Numbered from the stretch's first letter, positions 24,720 through 39,086 are shown. The stretch: DNA of 64,000 bases from Plectrocnemia conspersa (GCA_009617715.1 VTFK01000194.1:496001-560000), one strand, 5' to 3'. Translations and numbers: made by a program. The notes: generated by a model from the letters alone, not told the origin.

Positions 24720-25600
24720 TCGTGGATAATATTATGTCATTCACCTATTTTTTTCAAGTACTCTTATTTCAATAAAATAAATAATTTTACAAACACACTA
24801 ATTATATACATATAATACACATGTTACTGGTTTATAACCATTTTCGTGTTTGCAATTAGTTATTAGCTACATTTAATAAAAAATAGGAATATAAAACGTT
24901 ATCATTTAAGGCAAGAAATTAAAAAACCTTTCACAATTTAAGCAAAATAAAAATACAGAAAACAAACAAAAAAATAATAAGTGATAATTTAAATACATTT
25001 CATTGGGAACTTGAAATGGAAATAATTGAAAAAAATAGTAAAGTCATTGGCTTATCATGTTTATAAACGGTATTGAGACACCCTTGGGCATCAGGGATAT
25101 CAAAAGATTTGAGCCACGCCTCACAATAGATCTTGAGCCGTTGATCTATTTCATTTGACTGGTTGGGCCCTATGTAGCCCTTTTAGTGCTGAATTAATTT
25201 TTATAAAAAGACGTTTTTAGTCAATTATACAATAAAACTTTAATTACGATTTTTATACGTTTATATTGATATGCTGCATCTATTATATATTCATCTTTAG
25301 GATCAAATCTTTTATTTTATTTTTTATTGTATAATTTATTAATTACGTGACTTTTTATCAAAATTTATTTAGCTCTATTTTTATTAAGCGTAGGATAAAT
25401 ACAAATTTCGCACTTAAGAGCCGTACACGGAGCCGCGCGTCGTCGAGGGTCTGCGCCCCGTAAACTGTGTCACTTGTAACGTTTTTAATTTGTGCTTAAC
25501 CGACGCTTTCTTTCTAAATTGAATATACATTTACGTGTCCGATTTCTTATTGTGTCCGTGTCACAATGGTCATATTTGACCTTTCATGCGACTTTTTTAC
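24720..25600. other. No gene seen
   Basis: AT-rich sequence with a small CG-containing patch at 25420-25580. No coding exon is recognisable. Confidence 0.45.
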
Positions 25601-26190
25601 TCATGGACGTCATGGGGGGGAAGGCAGGTGGGGAAATTGCCCCTCACTAAAATTTAGGCAAAAAATTATTGTAATTTTATCAAATAGTATCTTAATGAAA
25701 TATAAATAATAAAAACGCTGAAATGACGTCCCTGTTTATAACCCTGAAATTCAAGGGGTATCCCTCAAAGAAAATTGAGAAAAAGCTCGAATCTATCCCG
25801 AAAATATTTTTTAAGATATACCATTTTAGTGAAGTCATATCGGAATACATTTTTACCGGTAGATATATATTTTTACTAGTGAAAATATAATTTATCCGGC
25901 ATTTGCTAATAAAATAATATGATTTTTACTTATCCATACGTAGTAATATATATAATACATTTACATATTAATCGTTTTTTATGTACATGCGATATATAGA
26001 TGTTACACTATGTTTTAAAAATATGGTAGCTATCCTGGTTGATATAACTACAGACTTCTGATATGATAATATTGGTCAAAGTATATTTAAACCGAATTTT
26101 GGGCAATAAGAGCGCGAAAATTTTATTGCTTTTGACGTGAATTTTTGACTTCTGAGAAGGGAGAATTTTTGACTTCTGAGATTTTTTTCG
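25600..26190. repeat. Family R, copy 2
   Basis: The copy starts near GGACGTCATGGGGGGGAAGG, continues with AAATGACGTCCCTG and the TTTTACTAGTGAAAATATAA block, and ends with the GCTTTTGACGTGAATTTTTG and ACTTCTGAGAAGGG block. The order matches the copies at 2.2 and 56.7 kb. The final block is duplicated in part near 26140-26180. Confidence 0.75.
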
Positions 26191-26339
26191 AGGATAGGTA
26201 AAAAGTGATAACTCAAACATTGTACCTTAGATATCGTATTGTTGAAATATTAGAAATTTTGCTTGACATAGTTTTAATAATTTTAATTACTAAAAAATGT
26301 AATTAATTTAAAAAAATCAAACTAATGGATATAACAAAA

Positions 26340-26389
26340 GGTAAAAATATAGATAATAACAAAAGGTAAAAATATAGATAATAACAAAA
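26340..26389 (+). repeat. 25-bp tandem duplication
   Basis: A 25-bp unit starting GGTAAAAATATAGATAATAA is present twice in perfect tandem (26340-26364 and 26365-26389). Confidence 0.95.
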
Positions 26390-26628
26390 ATAAAAATAGG
26401 AAAAAAATACCAAGAAATCATTAAGAAATATTTAAGTAAAACACAAATATGAAGTAGTAATAATACTAAAAAAAAATTAAAAATGTGAACAACGGTAAAA
26501 AATTCAAACGGTAAGATGTCTACACGGTAAAAGAAACGCTTGCTATGATATTCACAGATAAACACGGTAAAATGACCGTGAATCATATATTTAATATAAT
26601 TTTCTGTACGCAGCGGAGCCACGCAGCG

Positions 26629-26690
26629 TAAATTACATAACCATTGGTTTCTGAGTGTGACGCCGACATTCTTAAAAGTACCAAGATTTT
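26629..26690. repeat. Fragment of the 11.1-kb MITE family
   Basis: ATAACCATTGGTTTCTGAGT, then GACGCCGACATTCTTA, matches the right arm of the MITE at 11141-11421. No partner arm is visible. Confidence 0.55.
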
Positions 26691-26699
26691 AGTTCCGCC

Positions 26700-27830
26700 C
26701 TAAACCATCCATATTACTCAAGAGATTGAGTAGGGACATTGAACTCCTCCGTTTTTCTCAGTTGTATATATGCCAGAATTCTGCTTGAAAATATATCAAA
26801 ATTTTACTTTTGTTCGGAAATTCGATTGACATATATGAGACATACAAACGAAGCTTTCGCCGAATCGACCCCAAACATTACAATATCGACCACTTTGGAA
26901 CACCATGATCTATAATCTTCAGTATTTTTATATTTGTTTCAAGAAAAGTGTGAAATATTTTTTATCGAGAAGCCATTTTCCATTTTCAGATAGTAGGCAC
27001 GGATTTTAATGCCAATTACACCCTCTACAAGTTTGTTAAAGACAGTTCTTATTAATAATTTATGTACAATAAATTTCCAACCTTGCTTCATAAAACTCGT
27101 TGAAAACTTGATACGAATACTATTAAAATTAATAATATTTTTTTTCTTAAGAAAATAAATGGACCATGCCAGAAAACATAAGATTTTTCCTCACCAATTA
27201 AATTGATAATAGCGTGACGGAAGGAATTTAAGTAATAATTACTTAATAGGCGGATAATACCAAACTTACCGTGATCGCTTTAATTTTCGGTATTGTTTTT
27301 AATAATATTCTCAGGCAAAAATAGCCAAAACACACATTAGCTCTAATTTATCTAATAAAATACAATGACATGAGTCTTTTTTAGCCTTTGAATAAAATAA
27401 TCGTATTAAATAGCAGTGTGACCGACATACGATTTAATTTGATTTTTAAGTGGTTAATGGGGTTCGCGTTAATAAAATTCAACTATGAATTGTTTATGTG
27501 TAACTAATTTATGAGGTGATGGGAAATGACCTGCGATGAAATATGAATTAATAAACATTCGATGTAGCCAAGAGAGACTTTCAATGGCGGAGCTAAAAAA
27601 ACTCAACACAAATAAAATCTCACGGTTGTAGAATGTTTATCAGTCAGAAAATCAACCAAATTAACATTGTATGAAATGTATTCATAAGTAATAACTTTCA
27701 AGGCATAAAATAATAAATAAATAATTTTAAATAGTTACAAACTTGTAATATGTTTTTAATCAAAAATTGGCATTTATTATATACTGAGCAATAATCAGGA
27801 AGTAACAAAATTAGGACTAATATAATAATA
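26700..27830. other. No gene seen
   Basis: AT-rich sequence without supported exons or clear transposon ends. Confidence 0.45.
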
Positions 27831-27837
27831 ATACCGC

Positions 27838-28030
27838 TGCGACGGCGACGGCATGATTTTATTGCTTTTGACGTGAATTTTTTTGCGCTCTCCTATTGAT
27901 AAAAATTCGGTTTAGATGTACTTTATTCGATTTTCACTCGTAATATTGTTATAAAAAGTCTTTACATATAAACACTTGATAATCGAGCGTTTTCAACCGC
28001 GATGCCACGATTTTATTGCTTTTGACCTGG
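27838..28030. repeat. Family R terminal-block fragment
   Basis: TTTTATTGCTTTTGACGTGA, TTTTTTGCGCTCTCCTATTG and a second partial TTTTATTGCTTTTGACCTGG are the terminal block of family R, here in the orientation of the right arm at 2964-3152. Confidence 0.7.
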
Positions 28031-28281
28031 ACTGAAAATTCACTATATGGCAACACTGAATAGCAAAGAAAACACGACAAATTATCATGTAAATATTAAA
28101 AAAAAAATAGTGCCTAATTAAAATATTTCGTATAAAATATGATTTCAGAAAATATGTCGCAACGGTGGAGAATTTTTATATTTATTTGTATCATAGAAAG
28201 GGTTAACCCGTACATATTATTATTTATTCATGAATTTAAATTATGATGTTGAAAAATATATAAAATAAAAGCGCGGGTGGG

Positions 28282-28340
28282 CGAGTGAGTGAGAGATATA
28301 GGCATGCGGACCGCATGCCCTTATCTCTCACTTACTCTCG
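28282..28340. repeat. Hairpin-forming inverted repeat
   Basis: CGAGTGAGTGAGAGATATAG, then GCATGCGG, is followed after one base by CCGCATGC and, further right, TTATCTCTCACTTACTCTCG. The inner 9 bp (GGCATGCGG/CCGCATGCC) are perfect. Related halves lie near 16220-16265 and 17325-17380. Confidence 0.8.
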
Positions 28341-28839
28341 TCACATAGCACACGAGTGATCAATAGAGAAAGTATCTTACCGCCTGATAAAATACCATTT
28401 TAGTTATGAGGTCCGGAATCATTGTTTTCTCAGGTGCACTCTCGGAGGCCCTGTCTAGTAGAGCCTTTCTTCATCTAAATCCGGCTCTGGGTATCGCACA
28501 ATATATATAACTTAATATGTTTAACCTTATTAAATATAATTTATTTTAAATACACGATTAAATTAATTAAATTAATAAAAATCACGAGAATGTCAACTGC
28601 GTGAATTAATATATTATTAAACATTGTTCATTTGTTTAGATAACAGTTGAATTATTGTTTTATTATTTTTATGTAGTCATATCATTACCTAATAAAAATA
28701 TACACATACAAAAAATAATGCTTAATTGGAAATTTTATATTTATATATTAAATATTAATTTAGTTTAACACTCTAAGAGCAGTTAAGAGTTTTAAATTTA
28801 AATATTAACAGAAAAAATGTAAGAGTTGTGATATAATTA

Positions 28840-29190
28840 GCCCTGCCCGTAGAAACTATCTCGGATTTAAGAGAATAGAAACCCCTGCACTGAGACCTGC
28901 GTATTAATTTGCTCGCAAACGTACTCATTCGACTGTTGACGTTCAGATGAATCGGAAGTGCACTATTTAAAAAGTGCTAAGTCAGTAATTGGGATAACAA
29001 TCGGTTGTGATTTGTGTTAAAAAGAGTGCAATAGATCAACAGGTGCCTATAAATGTAAGTAAGATTTATATGTTTAGTTCTAAATATGTCGTCATATGTC
29101 AAAGTCAGCTGGACACTCCTACTGATATGTTAGATTAAAGTGGGCCATCGAATTAATCACAGGAGTCTGATTATTGTAAATTTATTTCAG
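28840..29190 (+). promoter_or_regulatory. CKI-2 5' region with probable untranslated exon and intron
   Basis: A donor-like AAAT|GTAAGTAAG ends a possible 5' untranslated exon at 29054. The acceptor TTTATTTCAG ends at 29190, giving a 136-bp intron just before the start codon. Alternatively, TATAAAT at 29049-29055 could be a TATA box with transcription starting inside this stretch. The sequence does not decide between the two readings. Confidence 0.5.
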
Positions 29191-29197
29191 AGAAAAT

Positions 29198-29515
29198 ATG
29201 GAGGGCGATGCCACGCGGTTGAATGCAGCGCAAAACCAAGTGAGAAGAGTGCTCTTTCCGGACGAAAATAGCCTAAACGTGCAAATTATCAACCAAGAGA
29301 ATGAAAGTGCTATTGTGCCATTAAATGCAGAAGCAGAGCTTGAAGAAAGCCAAAAAATATTCATCCAAAAATATAATTACGATATCAAAAACGATAGACC
29401 CGTTGAGGGTGAATTTCAATACGTCGAGCCTGTAAAAGAACCTGTAGTTGAAAACGCTCAAGGACAAGTTGAGGAAGCTCCAAAAAATGTTGGAAGCGGT
29501 CCAGAGGACGTTTGA
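29198..29515 (+). CDS. CKI-2: compact, divergent CIP/KIP-like CDK inhibitor
   Basis: This is a 105-residue protein. Residues 16-20 read RRVLF, a cyclin-groove RxLF motif as in p27. A linker with an acidic helix (AEAELEESQKIFIQK) leads to YNYDIKNDRPVEGEFQYV at 59-76. That aligns with the p27-family core WNFDFxxxxPLxGxYEW, with Trp replaced by Tyr and the last aromatic of the core by Ile. The tail is acidic and ends at residue 105, with no PIP box, no basic nuclear signal and no KEN motif. The start follows a clean acceptor (TTTCAG|AGAAAATATG). An AATAAA lies at 30223-30228; closer alternatives exist. It sits on the strand opposite to CKI-1 and CKI-3. Cyclin binding looks preserved, while CDK inhibition may be altered. 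Family assignment rests on spaced motifs, so it is probable rather than certain. Confidence 0.75.
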   Translation: MEGDATRLNAAQNQVRRVLFPDENSLNVQIINQENESAIVPLNAEAELEESQKIFIQKYNYDIKNDRPVEGEFQYVEPVKEPVVENAQGQVEEAPKNVGSGPEDV

Positions 29516-29519
29516 TTAA

Positions 29520-30953
<1,434 letters not shown>

Positions 30954-30959
30954 TGTATC

Positions 30960-32800
30960 ATGTAACCAAATAAGTCACAGATAATGACTTAAAATCGTTG
31001 TTCGTCGGCATTTTTTGAATATTTCAGATTATAAAAAAGCTAGTAATATTTACACAAAAAAAAATTTAAATTATACAAGGTTAATTTGTTGCTATGGAAT
31101 AATTTGGGGTGTAATTTTTGAAATAATATTATTTTTTTGTTGAAAAAAATGCGATTAAGAACCTTTACGAAATTATTTTTCAGTTTAACATATAAATTAC
31201 ATCTTTGCGGCAAAATTTTTGTACATTATTGCGTATTCATATTAGTAGAATTAATCGTTCTGCAATTATAGTATCATTATTTTAATACTGCTAATTTGAT
31301 TAATGAATTTAAGTTCTATTTAAACGGTAAAATTAAAAAGTAATTAATAAATATTACTGTATTAACTATTTAAAAAAAAATACAATGATTATGTGTACTA
31401 AACAAAAATCAACAATATGCTACTTAAATACTGCAAAAAACCTCTCAAATTTGTAGCACTGTAAATTTAAAACGAATAAATATATTTTTAACAAAGCGAG
31501 AGGTATTGTGATGGGCTCATAAGCAATACATATATAAAAATATCTCCTTTTGATATTGGGATATCTATACTAATTAATTATTTATTTTTTTATTATTTAA
31601 ACTGTCGACATAACATAAGTTTCCAATAGGCCTGCATGTCAGCGATTATTTTAAAAAAGGATACAAAAATATTTTTTAATTAAGTGTGCATTATTTTTTT
31701 AAATAATACCATTATGGTTGCCTCCTTTCAATCTTGTGCTTTGAAATCGTTAGTGCATATATAAAATATGTGTCAAACTTTATTATGTTTTAAAAGTACC
31801 TTTCAATACACATCACATAAAAAATTGTTGCCAAAAACACTAAAATTAAAATGCACAGATAATTATTGTATACTTTTAAAATGCAAATAAAATTTGTATT
31901 AGATTTATTACTAACATTACACATAGAAATGTGAACTTCCAAAGATTTAACATTCTGTTTTTTAATATATTTATTCCTATTTTGTATTTATGTACCTAAA
32001 ATAATAAAATATACTTATATCAAGTAACCATTCTTTGTCGCTTTCTCGAGTACTGGTAAACTTAATATATGCACCCCGTGACACAAAAGTGCACCACAGA
32101 TCGCCAGACCATATATCCTGCAGTTTCTGGATCATGCAACGTCTTTTTTAAATTGTTCATAAATAAAATGGAAACCATAACATGAAGATTTTCAGTCTCC
32201 GTTACGGTTCAATTCCGATCACCTCGCAACACACACGAGCCCACATTCGCTATGGGAACAATTGATTTTTTCTGCACCACCATAGGAATAATGAGCGCCT
32301 AAGAATACAATGGGATAGTTTAATCGTCACGGGTGGAAGGAGACGCTCAAGGATTCGCAATTTCCTACCTTTGTCTTCTGAATTTGCGACCTCAGATTGC
32401 CAACAGGATAAGGTAAAACACAATGATCCAAATGTTAAAATAATAAACAATATTATTCGAAAAATTAGGGCTGCCGCATTTATCATTATTTTATATAATA
32501 TTTGATTTTTTGGGTTAATTCCTAGCATATTGAGTAACCGTTCTTGTCGTGAGTTATTTAATGTCAAGACAAAGGCAGATATATATATATGTATTATTTT
32601 GTGCCTCTATAACGTCGCGAGGATTAATTATGCCGAATCTTTTATTTTAATCGAGAGTAGTCTTTCAGTTTTATCATAAATCTTTTACGATACATAGTTA
32701 ATGCTGAAGAATATCATATATAAATGGTAATTAAAAAAAAAAAATTTTATCAATCGAACATTAGATGTATTTAATTAATTATGAAAAATAATAGCATTTG
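30960..32800. other. No gene seen; one less AT-rich patch
   Basis: The patch at 32040-32420 is less AT-rich and contains acceptor-like GATTTTCAG at about 32190 and, on the minus strand, donor-like AAAG|GTAGGAAA. The 105-codon minus-strand frame through it matches no family I know. It could be an unrecognised exon or a regulatory element. Confidence 0.35.
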
Positions 32801-32804
32801 AGTG

Positions 32805-33640
32805 GCGGATGTTGGTTTTTAGGTGCTCCAACGACGTTCAATCGCATGACTTGGCGGCGAGTTACCTCCTCTTCAATTTGGCCAGTAAAAAGGCGTGTCA
32901 TTTAATGAAATACTATGAATCTTTATATAGTCGAAATACTAGAAAAACGAATACTGACTGTCCACCATTTGCTACCCCCCCTCCCATCCCCTGGAAAAAA
33001 CTGAAGATCATCCCTGATTTTAAACAAACAAATTTAAAAAAAAAAGTCTTGAATCTATCCCAAAAAAATTTCATTCTAGTTAAATTGTATCGAAATACAT
33101 TTCCACTGGTAGATATTTTTATTTTTACCAGTAAAAGTATAATTTATCTGAATTATATTTATTTACATGCCACGTATAAATGTTACAGTGAATGTGTATT
33201 TTTCAATGAAGTTATATTTTCACTAGTGAATATATATTTCTACTAGCGAAAATATAATTAATATCTATGAAACTCTATTTTACTTCAAACCCAAATCTAA
33301 CCTACTGAAATTTTTAAAACTAAGTTTTAGAACTTTCATTAGGTCAAGTACATAATACAAACTAAGGTAATTCATTTCTCACGAGAAAATAGGTAAAAGA
33401 AGTAGTAATTTCGCATATTGCCCATAGTTTATCTACACTTTGATATTACACTATGTTTTTTAAAATATTATCGCTATGCTTATCGATATTACTATAGAGT
33501 TTCGATATGAGAGTATTGATCAAAGTTAATTCAAATCGAATTTTGGTCAATAGGAGGGCGCAAAAACAACTATCACTTCTCAGAAGTCAAAAATCCACGT
33601 CAAAAGCAATAAAATCGTGTCGGCGAATATTCTCAATGAA
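32805..33640. repeat. Family R, copy 3
   Basis: This copy contains AAAGGCGTGTCATTTAATGA, CCCCCCTCCCATCCCCTGG, the TTTTCACTAGTGAATATATA block, AAGTTTTAGAACTTTCATTA and a terminal TTCTCAGAAGTCAAAAATCC followed by GCAATAAAATCGTG. Its order and spacing match copy 1 (left half) and the copy at 56.7 kb. Confidence 0.8.
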
Positions 33641-33649
33641 ATATTAAAT

Positions 33650-35090
33650 GCAAATAGCTAGTAAATGACTAATTCATTTAACCATCAATAATAAATTTGC
33701 AAAGTAAAAATTGAAAAGCGGTTTTTCTACAGTTTCTATAGACGTACAGACAATAATCTTGACTGTACAATTTACTTGTATGCTTCTCAACAATTTGTAT
33801 AAAGAAACAATAAATATTTTTCTAGTATTATGTCAACTTCATAAAAAAACAATTTTTGTAACATTAAAAAACAGTAAACCATTGAATAACAAAATATATT
33901 TTTTGTGTATTTATTATGTTTTAAACACATGATATAATTATAACTATTCTTACCCTTGTTCAGACATTAGCTGTAATGCTACCTAAGATGAAAATAAGTG
34001 TATTATTATATTATAATTAATTACTGGATATTTTAATGTAATCGTAAAAAATAAATTATAATTTAAACGAGTTCCAATTTCTTCCAATATAACTCTTTTG
34101 GAGTCACCTAATATTTTTAATCTGATACTTCATTCCTAAAAATTAGACCTATATGGTCTAATTTATTAAATATGGGTTTCAAATAGATAGCGATTTTTAA
34201 ATCCTCTAATTAAATAAAATTTTGCACTCTCACACAAAAAAGTCGATTTGGGAAAAGTAAGGTATGATTTTTCCTTACTAAATATTACTTTAAATCTAAA
34301 AGTATGTACTAATTTGCATATTATATGGATTTATGTGATGCAAGTACATATTATCTTGCAAATATTTTATAACCATCAAAGTGCCTCAATGATATTGAGG
34401 CACGAGTTCACTACATGATTTTTCAATAGTTAAATCATATGATTATTATATATTATAGTATACAATTTGTGTTTTTTTCTATTAATTTTTCTTTTAATTA
34501 CTACAGTTGATATAAATAGTAAATAAAACGAAGTATAATATTGTAGACTAGACTTTATTATTTCCGAAATATTACATAACAGTCTCCCATCGTGTTGGGA
34601 GATGGAAACTAAATAAAATATACAAGCAAACGCCATCACTTTCTTTTCGTAAGGAAGTCACATTAGCACCTCGCAAAATTTAGCCACGAGCCATTCACAC
34701 ACTATAACATTTATTTACTTTTTGGCTTTAAATACACACATTCAAACAATTCATGGCTATAGAAACATCCATTTATTTCACATGATATTTCAAACGAACG
34801 ACTTTGGTAATCTTTTCTTATCTAGTACTAATAAATACTAAAACACTGTTTCGATTATTTATATTGCGTTCGATTGCACTCAATTACAACAAAACAATGG
34901 ATGAGAACAGTGATGCTATCTTTAAACATTAGTTTATGTTACAAATATATTATTATATTATTTATAATATAAGTTTGGAAGGCGTGAGACGATTTTATGC
35001 TTGTTAAATAAACGTATAATATTTTTCTTCTTAACATTAAACAACTATCTAATAGGAAATATAAAATATATTATCTCGTTTTAAAGAAAT
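33650..35090. other. Downstream flank of CKI-3, no other gene
   Basis: AT-rich sequence without recognised exons. It includes possible 3' UTR or flank of CKI-3 and a short inverted repeat GTGCCTCAATG/CATTGAGGCAC-like near 34380-34402. Confidence 0.45.
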
Positions 35091-35099
35091 TAATAATGG

Positions 35100-35105
35100 T
35101 TTATT
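35100..35105 (-). terminator. Probable CKI-3 polyadenylation signal
   Basis: Minus-strand AATAAA about 90 bases after the CKI-3 stop codon. Other AATAAA hexamers lie farther along. Confidence 0.5.
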
Positions 35106-35192
35106 TTATAATATAAAATAGATACTACTACCCTATACCGCACCGCTCTCACTATGTCTATAATGATTTTTTTATATACTGATATTAAATCA

Positions 35193-35248
35193 TCAGTTTT
35201 CTTTATCACTGCAAGATGACTCCGAAAGTTTGCGATAGTTCCAGTAAT
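35193..35248 (-). CDS. dap: CKI-3 terminal coding exon with PIP-box/degron half
   Basis: A strong acceptor (pyrimidine tract ending TTTTTTTACTTTCAG) precedes 56 bases that read, after the G from the previous exon, DYWNYRKLSESSCSDKEN and then TGA. Joined to RQSQMT from the exon ending at 56039, this gives Q-S-Q-M-T-D-Y-W: a PIP box with two aromatics, the TD pair, and Lys four residues after the second aromatic. Those are the known features of PCNA-dependent CRL4-Cdt2 degrons. Phase matches exactly (one base plus two). The protein ends in KEN, which may or may not act as an APC/C motif. The intron is 20.8 kb. The assignment rests on phase, motif completion and splice quality, not on transcript data. 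Confidence 0.8.
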
Positions 35249-35469
35249 CTGAAAGTAAAAAAATAAAATCCATAAAATAACAATCTATATTTTAAAATTA
35301 CAAATAGCAAACGTGAAAATCATTGACATTTGCTATTAAAGATAATTAAAGAAGGAGGTACAATTTTTAAATGAAATAGTTAGTATGTCTCAATAAGGTC
35401 CTTCAAACGACAAATGACTTTTAGCAATGAAATATAAATCTCTCATCCATGATTATTGTAGACCATGGG

Positions 35470-37350
35470 CGAATAATAATAAGTGGCTTTAAACATGAAA
35501 GCGATATCTGCCACACAAAAGGGTTGCGCAGCAAAATATATAAAATCGTGCAGGACACCCAATATTGCACAATAGGCACAAACCTTCAAAATACATAACT
35601 ACAGCCATAAAAATACATACGCCGAAAATAATATCTTCGACCAGAATCAATTACCATTGTCTTATCTCCGTAGGGCGTTAACGAATAAGAGTGTGTTTCC
35701 GAATACAACTCGTTTGGTTGTCAAATATCGTTAGCGATTTGTCAAATCTTTTTCAAACGATCGATATGAAATGTCTGACACCTGGTCACATCAGCGTCAC
35801 AGAGAGCAATAGAGAGATCATCATGAGATCACCACATCATTAGCTGACGCAAACCACAAGAAAAACTCGACACACCATCAAAGTTTCTAATTTATCGCAA
35901 AAACTTTTTATGTAATACCACAATATGTTTTAGTTCAATTTAATACTTTTTAAATTGAGTCATGTATTATGAATTAATTATATTTTAAATGGTTAATTTA
36001 TACAGTTTTTAGGTAATAATGGTACTTGAGTTTAACTGTTTCGGGACACATAATGCACTCATTATATTATAATTCATAGGGATCCTGATCAGTGTAGCAT
36101 CCACCTGGCGATGATGGTCACCGACACGTATTTGTGGGTGCATCCATGAATTATTTATCAAAACATTATGCATATAATGCGACCGCATTGTGGCACAATT
36201 AACATATTTATTGGGAGCGTCCGCGTGGCGCGTGCCACATTTGCTCCAAATGTTTACAGTCAGTTAAACCAGCAAAATAATTGAACCAATTAGTATTGAA
36301 CAGACGAAACTTATCGATTCTAAAAAGCATGCTTATATTGAAATACATATATGCAAACACAATTACATATACGCTCTTTACTTTATTATTTATTAGGACC
36401 GGATTGAAGCCGAAGACAGGTCACAATATATTTTTTTTAATATTCGTATACATGGAATGCTTTTGAATACTTTTGGGTGCCATAAAACGGACTTAACCCG
36501 ATCCGAAAGCACCGGATATATTTAAGAAATTCCACACAAATCAATGTCAGAAACTTAAATTTTCATTGTATCTATTCCTTGAATGAGTTTATACCGCTTT
36601 GCCGCGCTTTTTGAACCTTATGCCCTCATACGGGTGACCCGCGACATCTGTCCGCCAGGTTAATTGTTTCGTGTGGCCCATCTGTGACCCACCTTTCTAA
36701 TTAATTCACATAGGGATCATCACGGCACGCGTCGTCGCCCCCATAGCGTACGAAAGCCAAACTTATCTGATCGATCTGTGTGTAGATATATAAATGTGCC
36801 GAAACCGTACCACATGACAGACAAATTTGTTAACCCCTACTCCTAGTGAAACGAACCCCTTAAATTCCTGGAAAATTGCAGCGTGTAAAACAACAAACTT
36901 GGTTTGATAGCAGGACAATTTCTACTTATAAAATAAGATTTGCTACAAAATCAAACTGCAATTCTACATATAATAGTATTTTCATCAACGATAGCAATAG
37001 TTTGCAAGATCTCGTGACGAGAAGAATTCTCGGAATTCTAGAGAGGAATACTCGTTATTTCAATGATACGGTCAGATCAAAATCACGTTTCAATTTGATA
37101 ACATCGTTAATAAAATTTGATGTGAAAGTTATGTATTGATTTGGGAGATTCGTGTGATGTGTTTTAGACACTTTAAGTGCGATTGTCAAAAACAAAGACG
37201 GTTATAACGTTTCTGATTTAAGAAATATTGAAGTGAAGTAAAGTTATTTTTGTTTGATGCGATATAAACAATAGTGGAGAAAGACTTTTAAAACCAAGCG
37301 TCCTTCGAGCTACGTTAAGATCTTTCATCCCACGTGGGTTATGGATGCAC
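35470..37350. promoter_or_regulatory. Less AT-rich non-coding islands in the CKI-3 intron
   Basis: Patches at 35640-35880, 36050-36270 and 36580-36830 have balanced composition, no stable reading frame and dense short motifs (for example CACCTG at 36109, GATGATGGTCACCGACAC, and CGCGTGGCGCGTGCCACA). Drosophila dacapo is known to be driven by many separate enhancers, and these could be comparable modules. This is inference from composition only. Confidence 0.3.
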
Positions 37351-38199
37351 AATTAATTAGAAAAAATTGCCGATTTTTCCTAGAGAATAGAAGTTAAACA
37401 CCACTTTCCGATTAATTTGGGACATGCACAGAAAAAATTGTGTTATGGCCAAAATGAATAGACAAGCCAAGCCGGATATTTCCGTTTCTTCTTATACCGT
37501 TGGCATCTGAAAAGCTCGGATGCGGGAAAAGTATGTTGAAAGACGGAAATAAAAAGAAAGAAGAAGCGTTTTCGTTGGTCCTTCAACTCCGATAAGACAG
37601 GCGGCCTTCCCGAAGTCACAAGTAAAATAAATATAAATTAAAAACAACCACATACATAAAAACTGGTTGATATAAAAGATAGTGTTTAAAGAGAGCTCTT
37701 TTTATACTTTATGTTAAAATTATCGCCAAGAATTGTAATTGATAATAGGAAATATTGAATTAAAAATATTTTTAAATACTACATTATTTCTGGTATGACA
37801 CCCTATATGATTATAAAAATGTCCAGAACTCTTTTTTATAAATCTGTTACAGAAAGATTGAGCTTAGTATCCTTATACAAATAAAGTTATATTTATTTAT
37901 AAACTATGTAATACTGAAATAAGTTTTCGAATATTCTACGTATATAGTGAATAACGTTGAAATCATGATTTTAGATCTATATAAAATATTTATACTGCTG
38001 GACAAACGAATTTTAAATTGCTAAATTTTGGTGTCAATGATACACTATGCATTTCGAATTGTTCTCCATAAGCGAAAGAAATCGATAATAAACTTTGATT
38101 TTTGTTTTTAATATATTTAATTTTTGATACATTATATTTATTAATAAATATTACTGTATTATAATATAATTGATATCCAGACGATGAAAAACAGTAAAT

Positions 38200-39080
38200 A
38201 AAGCAGATTATTCTTTTTTAAATACCCACTTACAAAAACGAACATAGAAGACAAGTTGAAACTTGGAGAAACAACGATTACACACGGGGTCGGTGGAGTC
38301 TGTTAGCTTCTTTGTCGAAAGAGCAAAAAAGAGATACAGATTACGAGTGAGAGAGAGAGAAAGGTGAGCTTGAATGCGTAACTCAGGTAGCAGCTTCGAA
38401 TTATATTCGTAAACCGCACCGCCAGCGCTGGCAGATGATTTATAATCGAGATTTAAACATTCCAACCTAACAAAGAAGCGATTTACTCCAACAAAAAAAT
38501 ATGATGTATGCTTATGAGTTGAAATAAAAAAATAAATAAGAAAAACATTACCATACAAAATAAGCATGTGATGTTGAATTAAAAAATACACTATCGCATT
38601 ATAGTGAAATAATGTTAGATAAGAAAAATTGTATTTCTAAATGAAACTATAGAGTAAAATTATTACATATGGTTTGTAACTACAATATTTTTAGCCAACA
38701 CTCAAACCAAAAATTGTGAAAACACTGATAAAATATATTTATTAAATTTGAATTTAATCAACAGATGGCGTCTATATGACGTATATTATTATTAATTTAA
38801 TATTTAACATTTCGTGTATTTATTATTTCCACCGTAGGATTATACAATAAAAGTAATTTAATGCAAGACAATTTTTTACGTTATTAATTAATCATTATAT
38901 TGACGTAAATATGAGAATATGTTAATATATATATGTATTTAATTGTCGTAAATATATTTACACGTGTGATTTTCTAGGTTCGCACAATAGCTAATTTTTT
39001 ACTGGATTTTCATTAGCTTTTCAAATTTAAAGTGCACTGATCAATACATAATTTTCTTGTTTAAAATAAAAAAAATGAAT
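38200..39080. other. No gene confirmed
   Basis: A 127-codon minus-strand frame at 38208-38591 crosses a patch with balanced composition (38290-38440) but matches no family. The plus strand has donor-like GAGAAAG|GTGAGC at about 38365. It may be an unannotated non-coding exon. Confidence 0.3.
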
Positions 39081-39086
39081 TTATCG

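Noticed and set aside
32190..32225. tRNA B-box GGTTCAATTCC
   Set aside because: No matching T-stem and no A-box at a suitable distance.
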